Shown here in pieces: positions 23,690 through 32,758 of a DNA stretch of 33,570 nt. How positions within the stretch are numbered: the first letter of the stretch is position 1; every line of letters begins with the position of its first letter. Made by a program: the position numbers and the translations under genes. Location: contig CACZQM010000049.1 in assembly GCA_902783285.1 (NCBI GenBank), forward strand, positions 1 through 33,570, in the 5' to 3' direction. The notes under the pieces are model-generated. The model was not told where the DNA came from and did no database searches. It saw nothing but the letters and a program-made list of their open reading frames with translations. This DNA is from an uncultured Desulfovibrio sp. GTDB taxonomy: Bacteria; Desulfobacterota; Desulfovibrionia; Desulfovibrionales; Desulfovibrionaceae.

Positions 23690-25978
23690 CTAAAATTTGA
23701 TGTTGGGGATCTTGTCGCGGGATTCGCTCTTTTCGTCGCTGTTGCGGCTGTCATGCACGTATCCCTTTATCTGCTTGAGGGTGGAAAGGGGGATGCCCTC
23801 TCCGTCGTGCCTGCCGCAGCGCGGGCAGACGTCGCCGATGATGCCGGTGTAGCCGCATACGGGATCGCGGTCCACGGGATGGTTGATGGAGCCGTAGCCT
23901 ATGCCCATTTCCTTCATGGCGCGCACGATGTCCTCGAACGCCTGGAGGTTGTTCAGCGGATCGCCGTCCACCTCCACATAGCTGATATGCCCGCCGTTGG
24001 TGAAGGCGTGGTAGGGCGCTTCGAGCCTGATCTTGTTGTAGGCGCTGATGGGGAAGTACACCGGGATGTGGAAGGAGTTGGTGTAGTATTCGCGGTCGGT
24101 GATGCCGGGGATGACGCCGAAGAGCTTGCGGTCGTACTTGACGAAGCGTCCGGCCAGCCCCTCGGCCGGGGTGGCGATGACCGAGAAGTTCAGCCTGGTC
24201 TCTGCGCCCTTGGCATCGGCGCGCTCACGGATGGTGCGCACGATGCGCAGCCCCAGCTCCTGGGCTTTTTCGGACTCGCCATGATGGACGCCGATGAGCG
24301 CCTTGAGGCATTCCGCCAGCCCGATGAATCCCGTGGTCAGCGTCCCGTGCTTGAGCACCTCGCCCACGGTGTCATCCGGCGCGAGGCTGTCGGAATCCAG
24401 CCAGATGCCCTGGCCCATGAGGAAGGGGTAGTTGCGGCACAGCTTCTTGCTCTGGATCTCCAGCCTCTGGAGGAGCTGGGCGAACACAAGGTCGATCTTT
24501 TCGTTCAGCTCGGCAAAAAAGCCGTCCACGTCGCCGCGGTGGCGCAGGGCGATGCGCGGCAGGTTGATGGACGTGAAGGAAAGGTTGCCGCGGCCGAAGG
24601 TCGTTTCCCTTTCCGGATCGTGAAGGTTGGCTATGACGCGGGTGCGGCAGCCCATGTAGGCCACCTCGTGGTTGGGATCGCTCCCCCTGAGGTAGGGCTT
24701 GTTGAACGGGGCGTCCATGAAGGAAAAGTTGGGGAAGAGGCGCTTTGCCGACACCCTGCAGGCGAGCTTGAACAGGTCGTAGTTGGGATCGCCCGGGTTG
24801 TAGCTGTACCCCTCGCGCACCTTGAAGATGTGGATGGGGAAGATGGGGGTCTCGCCATTGCCGAGGCCGGCATCTTCGGCCAGCAGGATGTTCTTGATGA
24901 CCATGCGCCCTTCGGGGGAGGTGTCCGTCCCGTAGTTGATGGAGCTGAAGGGCACCTGCGCGCCGGCGCGGCTGTGCATGGTGTTGAGGTTGTGCACGAG
25001 CCCTTCCATGGCCTGGTAGCAGTCCTTGTCGGTCTTGGCGATGGCCTTCCGGATGATGCTGCGCGCCTTTTCCTCCTCGAATCGCTGGAGGAGCAGGGAA
25101 AGCGTGAAGTCCTGCCCGCCGTCATCAAGGATGGATGTGAAGGAATCGTATTTCCCGGAGGGGAAGGCACGGGCCCGCAGGGCGTCTTTCACGCCGGAGC
25201 GGAAATCTTCCGGGGCGTCGAGGATGTCGAGGATGAGGTCGATGTCCTTGATGAAGCTGCGGGCCACGGCCGGCGCCAGCCCGTAATCGAAATTGGGGAT
25301 GCTCTGCCCGCCGTGCTGGTCGTTCTGGTTGGACTGGATGGCGATGCTGGCGAGGGCGGCCGCGCACTGGATGCTGTTGGGCTCGCGCAGGAATCCGTGC
25401 CCGGTGTTGAAGCCGCCGGTGAACAGCTTTTTGATGTCTATCTGGCAGCAGGTCGTGGTGAGCGAGAGGAAATCCAGGTCGTGGATGTGGATGTCGCCTT
25501 CGTCATGCGCGCGGCTGAATTCCGGCTTGAGCAGGTAGTTCCGGTAGAAGGCCTTGGCGGCCTCGCTCCCGTAGCGCAGCATGGTGCCCATGGGCGTGTC
25601 GCCGTCGATGTTGGCGTTCTCGCGCTTGAGATCCATTTCCTTCGCTTCGTTGAAGGAGAGGTCCTTCAGCGTGTTCATCAGCTGGGTCTTCATCTCGCGC
25701 ACGCGGGTGCGCTCGTCGCGGTAGAGGATGTAGGCCTTGGCCGTGCGCGCGTGCCCGGCTTCTATGAGCACCTTTTCCACGACGTCCTGCACGTGCTCGA
25801 CGTCGGGGGTGTCGCCTTCTTCCGCTTCAAGGATGTCATACACGCGGTCCGCCAGCCGGCGGGCCAGGTTCCGGTCCGTGCCGCCCTGCGCCTTTGCGGC
25901 CTTGAAAATGGCGTCGTCGATCTTCGAGATGTCGAAGGGGACTATCCGGGAGTCCCTTTTTTTGATGAAGCGGATCAT
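23690..25978 (-). CDS. nrdD: class III anaerobic ribonucleoside-triphosphate reductase, large part
   Basis: A 762-residue protein that reduces ribonucleotides to deoxyribonucleotides without oxygen. Residues 1-90 are an ATP-cone allosteric domain (FIKKRDSRIVPFD). The ten-stranded barrel follows, with the active-site Cys segments TTTCCQIDI (Cys 177/178) and MGCRTRV (Cys 444). Near the C-terminus a zinc-ribbon-like region reads DPVCGYTG then CPRCG: three Cys instead of the usual four. The protein then ends with QIKGYVHD and a charged tail, where a normal NrdD would have the R-x-x-GY radical loop, so its own motif lacks the Arg. The good motif is in the small gene just downstream. The start has an AGAAGGGA site. 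Confidence 0.93.
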   Translation of the reverse strand: MIRFIKKRDSRIVPFDISKIDDAIFKAAKAQGGTDRNLARRLADRVYDILEAEEGDTPDVEHVQDVVEKVLIEAGHARTAKAYILYRDERTRVREMKTQLMNTLKDLSFNEAKEMDLKRENANIDGDTPMGTMLRYGSEAAKAFYRNYLLKPEFSRAHDEGDIHIHDLDFLSLTTTCCQIDIKKLFTGGFNTGHGFLREPNSIQCAAALASIAIQSNQNDQHGGQSIPNFDYGLAPAVARSFIKDIDLILDILDAPEDFRSGVKDALRARAFPSGKYDSFTSILDDGGQDFTLSLLLQRFEEEKARSIIRKAIAKTDKDCYQAMEGLVHNLNTMHSRAGAQVPFSSINYGTDTSPEGRMVIKNILLAEDAGLGNGETPIFPIHIFKVREGYSYNPGDPNYDLFKLACRVSAKRLFPNFSFMDAPFNKPYLRGSDPNHEVAYMGCRTRVIANLHDPERETTFGRGNLSFTSINLPRIALRHRGDVDGFFAELNEKIDLVFAQLLQRLEIQSKKLCRNYPFLMGQGIWLDSDSLAPDDTVGEVLKHGTLTTGFIGLAECLKALIGVHHGESEKAQELGLRIVRTIRERADAKGAETRLNFSVIATPAEGLAGRFVKYDRKLFGVIPGITDREYYTNSFHIPVYFPISAYNKIRLEAPYHAFTNGGHISYVEVDGDPLNNLQAFEDIVRAMKEMGIGYGSINHPVDRDPVCGYTGIIGDVCPRCGRHDGEGIPLSTLKQIKGYVHDSRNSDEKSESRDKIPNIKF

Positions 25979-26029
25979 GGCGGTCCCTTCTTAAATAAAT
26001 AAGAGGTTGCTGAAAGTGCAGAAAAAATG

Positions 26030-26066
26030 ATTCTATTAATTAAAGAAGGCATGAAAAAAGTCATGC
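26030..26066 (-). promoter_or_regulatory. possible nrdD promoter with overlapping palindrome
   Basis: Upstream of nrdD on the minus strand, TAGAAT (26030-26035) fits a -10 box. A perfect palindrome GCATGA-N6-TCATGC at 26049-26066 covers the place of the -35 box and could be an operator. The -35 itself is poor, so an activator or a different promoter is possible. The site does not match an NrdR box or an FNR box that I recognise. Confidence 0.35.
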
Positions 26067-26219
26067 GGGAATCAAGCCTAGCCAGTCGCAGGGGCGTGGT
26101 CAAGCCGCGCCTCCCGCAGGAAAAAGGCTTATGGAAAGCACGTACGATGAACTGTGAAGGAAAACAAGAGGAAAAGCCGGCGGAAAAATATTTTTATGCA
26201 CGTGATGCCGTTTTCGCGC

Positions 26220-26248
26220 TTGACAGCGGCAGGCTGCAAGGCTATAAA
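26220..26248 (+). promoter_or_regulatory. consensus sigma70 promoter of rimP-nusA-ylxR-infB
   Basis: TTGACA at 26220-26225 and TATAAA at 26243-26248 are separated by exactly 17 bases, with an A/T-rich stretch just upstream (26186-26198). Transcription should start near 26255, about 115 bases before rimP. This is the best promoter in the window. The remainder of the nrdD-rimP gap (25979-26219) holds the nrdD control region and no gene I can support. Confidence 0.8.
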
Positions 26249-26265
26249 TCCCACACGCAGTGGAA

Positions 26266-26295
26266 GCAAGGTCCATTCCGGATCTTGCTTTTTTT
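26266..26295 (+). terminator. first leader terminator (attenuator) before rimP
   Basis: GCAAGGTCC and GGATCTTGC form a 9-bp stem (one G-U pair) around the loop ATTCC, followed by seven T. It starts only about 10 bases after the predicted transcription start, so it would end a transcript of about 40 bases unless bypassed. Confidence 0.8.
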
Positions 26296-26326
26296 CATCC
26301 TGACGCCGCAACGGGCGGCATTCGCG

Positions 26327-26353
26327 GGGTGGCCTGGGGGCCTCCCTTTTTTT
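26327..26353 (+). terminator. second leader terminator (attenuator) before rimP
   Basis: GGG-T-GGCC and GGCC-T-CCC form a 7-bp stem with one T-T mismatch and a four-base loop, followed by seven T. It ends 16 bases before the rimP start codon. A smaller hairpin (GCCGC/GCGGC, 26305-26319) lies between the two terminators. Confidence 0.7.
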
Positions 26354-26369
26354 ATATGCAAGGTATCGC

Positions 26370-26990
26370 ATGGGCAAAGGATTGACACAGGAAAAGCTGG
26401 CCGGGATCGTCAGGGCCGCGGCGGAGCCGGTGGCGGCATCGCTCGGGCTTGCCCTTTGGGGCGTGGAATTCGTCGGCGGCGGGCGCACGGTGGTGCGCAT
26501 CTATGTGGACAGGGCCCCCGCTGCGGCGGAGGCATCTGCCGGAGACGATGGTCCGGGCGTTCAGGACGGCGTCTCCGTGGACCAGTGCGCGGAGCTTTCC
26601 CGCCTGGTCGGGCTCGCCCTCGATGTCGAGGATGTGATGCCCGGGGCGTGGGTGCTGGAGGTGTCTTCCCCCGGCTTTGAGCGCGTGTTCTTTTCCGCCT
26701 CGCAGATGATCCCCTACATCGGCAGGGACGTGGACGTCATGCTGGCGGATCCGCATCCGGACTTCCCGGGGCGCCGCCGCTTCAAGGGGCCGCTCCGCGC
26801 CGTGGAAGGGGATGCGTTCACCGTCGATGTTTTGCAGGCGCCCGTCCCCGGCGGGGAGCCCAGGCCCGTCCTGGCTGCGCTGCGCTGGGACATGGTCAAA
26901 AAGGCGCATCTTGTTTATGTATTTCCCGAAACCAGCCGCCCGGGCAGGCGTCCGGCTGCGGAGGGCAAAGGCGGAGGTAAGCAGCAATGA
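26370..26990 (+). CDS. rimP: RimP, ribosome maturation factor
   Basis: A 206-residue protein needed for 30S subunit maturation. It has the RimP N-domain (LGLALWGVEFVGGGRTVVRI, then VDQCAELSRLVGLALDVED and a VSSPGFERVF segment, the family hallmark) and a C-terminal SH3-like domain. A low-complexity insert (about residues 50-66) and a basic Gly-rich tail are extra. AAGG lies upstream of the ATG. It heads the conserved rimP-nusA-infB operon and overlaps nusA by four bases. Confidence 0.93.
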   Translation: MGKGLTQEKLAGIVRAAAEPVAASLGLALWGVEFVGGGRTVVRIYVDRAPAAAEASAGDDGPGVQDGVSVDQCAELSRLVGLALDVEDVMPGAWVLEVSSPGFERVFFSASQMIPYIGRDVDVMLADPHPDFPGRRRFKGPLRAVEGDAFTVDVLQAPVPGGEPRPVLAALRWDMVKKAHLVYVFPETSRPGRRPAAEGKGGGKQQ

Positions 26991-28243
26991 ATTTTGAGCT
27001 GAAAAAGGCCATCGACCAGATCAGCAAGGACAAGGGCCTTTCCCGTGAGATGCTGATCGGCATGCTCAAGGACGCCGTTCGTACGTCGGTAGCCCGCAAG
27101 TATGCGGAAAATCTGGATATAGAAGTTGAATATAACGAAGATACCGGCGATCTGAAGGTGTACCAGTACAAGCTCATCGTGGATGAGGTGGAAGATAAGT
27201 ACACGGAGATCTCCCTTGAGGATGCGCTCGAGCGGGACCCCACGGTGCAGCTGGGCGACGACATGGGCTTCGAACTCAAGATCGACGATCTGGGGCGCAT
27301 CGCGGCGCAGTCGGCCAAGCAGGTGATCATCCAGCGCATGCGCGACGCCGAGCAGGAGCAGGTGTACAACGAGTTCAAGGACCGCGTGGGCGAGGTCGTC
27401 AGCGGCAGCGTGCAGCGCCGCGACCGCGGCGGCTGGGTGATCAACCTTGGGCGCACCGAGGCCCTCATGCCGCGCGATGAGCAGATCCCCCGCGAACATT
27501 ACAAGCACAACGACCGCATCCAGGCCATCGTCATCGAGGTCAAGCGCGAAGGGCGCGGGCCGCAGATCATCGTGTCCCGTGCGCACCGCGACTACCTCAA
27601 GGCGCTGTTCCGCCGTGAAGTGCCCGAAGTCGATGACGGCAGCGTCGAGATCATGGGCGTGGCGAGGGATCCCGGGTCGCGCGCCAAGGTGGCCGTTTTT
27701 TCGCGCGACCGCGACATCGATCCCGTGGGGGCCTGCGTGGGCGTCCGCGGCTCGCGCATACAGAACATCGTGCAGGAGCTGCATGGCGAGCGCATCGACA
27801 TCGTGGTCTGGAACCCGGATATCGCCGTGTACGCCCGCAACGCGCTTTCGCCGGCCGTCGTCTCCCATATCAATGTGGATGAGGAGGCGAACCTGCTGGA
27901 AGTGACCGTGCCTGACGATCAGTTTGCCAACGCCGTAGGCAAAAAGGGACAGCATGTGCGCCTTGCCGCAAAGCTTCTGGGATGGAAGATCGACATCTTC
28001 GTGGAATCCCGCGCCAATGCCGGTTCATCTGCCGGGCGCGGGCTCGAACAGGTGGCCAGCGTCGCCGAGATCTCGGTGGACCGCCTCATGGGAGCCGGAT
28101 TCCATTCCCTGGAGGATCTGCGCGCTGCCGCGGACGATGAGCTTGCTCAGAAGCTCGACCTGCCTGAAGAAAGGATCGCAGACCTGAAGGCGGCGGTGAA
28201 CTTCCTCAGCCCCTCTTCCACGGAAGAAGGCGGGGAGGAGTGA
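26987..28243 (+). CDS. nusA: NusA, transcription termination/antitermination factor
   Basis: A 418-residue protein that binds RNA polymerase and RNA and modulates pausing, termination and antitermination. The N-terminal domain begins MNFELKKAIDQISKDKG. The S1 domain (VGEVVSGSVQRRDRGG) follows near residue 135, then KH1 and KH2 (DPVGACVGVRGSRIQNIV, and NAVGKKGQHVRLAAKL). A C-terminal helix-hairpin-helix stretch (SLEDLRAAADDELAQKL) ends the protein. The length fits the shorter NusA type without the two E. coli acidic repeats. The start overlaps rimP (ATGA). Given the tandem terminators before rimP, NusA may regulate its own operon. Confidence 0.97.
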   Translation: MNFELKKAIDQISKDKGLSREMLIGMLKDAVRTSVARKYAENLDIEVEYNEDTGDLKVYQYKLIVDEVEDKYTEISLEDALERDPTVQLGDDMGFELKIDDLGRIAAQSAKQVIIQRMRDAEQEQVYNEFKDRVGEVVSGSVQRRDRGGWVINLGRTEALMPRDEQIPREHYKHNDRIQAIVIEVKREGRGPQIIVSRAHRDYLKALFRREVPEVDDGSVEIMGVARDPGSRAKVAVFSRDRDIDPVGACVGVRGSRIQNIVQELHGERIDIVVWNPDIAVYARNALSPAVVSHINVDEEANLLEVTVPDDQFANAVGKKGQHVRLAAKLLGWKIDIFVESRANAGSSAGRGLEQVASVAEISVDRLMGAGFHSLEDLRAAADDELAQKLDLPEERIADLKAAVNFLSPSSTEEGGEE

Positions 28244-28245
28244 GC

Positions 28246-28474
28246 ATGTCCGCTGCCGCGCCCCTGCGCATGTGCGTGGTGTGCAGGAAGCGCTTTCCCA
28301 AGCCGTTCCTCCTGCGCCATGTCATGCGTCCCGGCACAGAAGGCAACGGGCTGGTGCCGGACGAAGCCGGCACCCTGCCGGGAAGGGGCTGGTATCTCTG
28401 CCATGACGAACAGTGCAGGTCGCGGTTTGCAAGGATGAAATTCAGGAGCAAAGCCCGCAACGGGAGCAAAGCAC

Positions 28475-28482
<8 letters not shown>
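28246..28482 (+). CDS. YlxR/RnpM family RNA-binding protein (DUF448)
   Basis: A 78-residue basic protein with the DUF448 signature [15 protein letters not shown] and GRGWYLCHD. YlxR sits between nusA and infB in many bacteria; in Bacillus and relatives it is reported to bind RNase P RNA and modulate its activity. ATG 28246 has a near-perfect ribosome binding site (GGGGAGGAG) across the nusA stop. Its stop lies inside the infB start region, so it is coupled on both sides. Confidence 0.9.
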
Positions 28483-31618
<3,136 letters not shown>

Positions 31619-31644
31619 TCTGAATAACAGACATGATGGAACAT

Positions 31645-31689
31645 AAAGCGCATCCCGGTGGCTGGTATTTTGCAGGGATGCGCTTTTTT
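31645..31689 (+). terminator. intrinsic terminator after infB
   Basis: AAAGCGCATCCC and GGGATGCGCTTT form a 12-bp stem with an 18-base loop, followed by further T. It closes the rimP-nusA-ylxR-infB operon, so the usual downstream partners rbfA, truB, rpsO and pnp are not part of this transcript. Confidence 0.85.
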
Positions 31690-31940
31690 GTGATCTGAAA
31701 ACCAGATATGTCCATATCCCCCTTGCCATTCCAAGAGGCCTGGCTGCCAGGCGGCCGGGCGCGGAGCCGGGGGCCAGGGCCGTGGGCCGGGGCGGCGGAT
31801 GCAGATCCTGCCGGCCCATGCGCGCAGGATCGGATCGCCGGGGCAGGGGCGGCAGGAAAGAGCGGCGTTGACGCCGCAGCCCCCTGCGTGCTACACAGCG
31901 CAAAATCAAGGCGCCTGCAGGCATGCCCCTGCAGGTGCGC
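31690..31940 (+). other. hairpin-rich gap upstream of khpA, no supported gene
   Basis: No gene can be supported here; the open frames are GC-driven and have no family features. Four inverted repeats are visible: GCCTGG/CCAGGC (31738-31752), GATCCTGC/GCAGGATC with a 12-base loop (31804-31831), GCAGGGG/CCCCTGC enclosing GCGGCG-TTGA-CGCCGC (31843-31887), and CCTGCAGG/CCTGCAGG (31914-31935) just before the khpA ribosome binding site. A weak promoter-like TTGACG-N18-TACACA (31868-31897) overlaps the third. This is where rpsP lies in many genomes; rpsP is not here. Confidence 0.5.
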
Positions 31941-31950
31941 GAGGATGGAA

Positions 31951-32187
31951 ATGCTTCAGAAAGAACTCGTGGAATATATCGCCAGGTCCCTGGTCGACAA
32001 TCCGGACCAGGTGCAGGTGCGCGAACAGGAAGGGGAACAGGGCACCGTGCTGCAGCTTTCCGTGCTGCAGGAAGACATCGGCAAGATCATCGGCCGCCAG
32101 GGGCGCACGGCACGGGCCATCCGCACGCTCATCGGTGCTGTCTCTGCCAAAAGCAAGAAGCGTGCCTTTCTGGAAATCGTGGAATAA
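31951..32187 (+). CDS. khpA: KhpA, KH-domain RNA-binding protein
   Basis: A 78-residue single KH-domain protein: [20 protein letters not shown] followed by the KH loop [16 protein letters not shown]. KhpA proteins bind RNA, often with KhpB/Jag, and the gene commonly lies between rpsP and rimM. ATG 31951 is preferred because AGGA (31942-31945) is five bases away; an ATG at 31945 would add two residues. The stop overlaps the rimM start (TAATG). Confidence 0.92.
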   Translation: MLQKELVEYIARSLVDNPDQVQVREQEGEQGTVLQLSVLQEDIGKIIGRQGRTARAIRTLIGAVSAKSKKRAFLEIVE

Positions 32188-32753
32188 TGCCCTCGGATCT
32201 CGTGACCATAGGCCGTGTGCTCAAGCCGCACGGCATAGGCGGGGAACTGCTGGTGGAGTACTACGCAGAATCGCCCGCGCTCCTGGAAAAGCCGCTGCTC
32301 ATGCGGGCCGGGCGCTTCGCTCCGCGCCCGGTGCGCCTCAGGGAGTGGCATCTTTGGCGTGACCAGCTCATCATCTCCCTGGAAGGGTGCTCCGGGCGTT
32401 CGCAGGCCGAGCATCTGCGGGGGCAGGAGATACTGATAGAAGCAGCCTGGCTGCCGCCGTCCGGAGACGATGCTCCCTATCTGCGTGACCTTGTGGGGCT
32501 GGAGGTCCGCCTGCCCTCCGGCGAGGCGGCAGGCGTGCTGGAGGATGTCCTCGAGCTGTCCGGGCAGGAGGTATGGAGCATCCGCGCCCCGGCGGAGCAG
32601 GGCGGATATGAGATCCTTTTCCCCGCCATGCCCCAGTTCGTGAAGGGCATCCATGTCTCTGCAGGCTTCGTGACCATCGACCCGCCGGAGGGGCTGCTGG
32701 AATTGTACCGCGAAGAGGCGGCCCGTGCCGCAGGCCCCGGGCAGGAGCGGTGA
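32187..32753 (+). CDS. rimM: RimM, 16S rRNA processing protein
   Basis: A 188-residue protein that assists 30S head assembly, binding S19 and pre-16S rRNA. The N-terminal barrel starts VTIGRVLKPHGIGGELLVEYY, the family hallmark; the C-terminal PRC-barrel has YLRDLVGLEVRLPSGEAAGVL and ILFPAMPQFVKGIHV. It overlaps khpA by one base and is five bases from trmD, giving the common khpA-rimM-trmD order. Confidence 0.95.
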   Translation: MPSDLVTIGRVLKPHGIGGELLVEYYAESPALLEKPLLMRAGRFAPRPVRLREWHLWRDQLIISLEGCSGRSQAEHLRGQEILIEAAWLPPSGDDAPYLRDLVGLEVRLPSGEAAGVLEDVLELSGQEVWSIRAPAEQGGYEILFPAMPQFVKGIHVSAGFVTIDPPEGLLELYREEAARAAGPGQER

Positions 32754-32758
32754 GGCGC

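Noticed and set aside
23677-23692. Single-base frameshift as the cause of the nrdD split
   Set aside because: The two parts are in the same frame, separated by a TAG and four codons, so no indel separates them; only a point change to TAG or a true two-gene design fits.
23468-26002. 844-codon open frame on the plus strand across the nrd genes
   Set aside because: It is antisense to a clear NrdD with known motifs; its His/Val/Gly/Asp-rich sequence has no family features and is a by-product of GC-rich third positions.
26027-26345. Small plus-strand open frame between nrdD and rimP
   Set aside because: It spans the promoter and terminators, has no ribosome binding site and no recognisable protein features.
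31690-31950. Possible rpsP (ribosomal protein S16), 4.5S RNA or tRNA before khpA
   Set aside because: No S16 N-terminal pattern in any frame, no SRP-RNA tetraloop motif and no tRNA cloverleaf were found.
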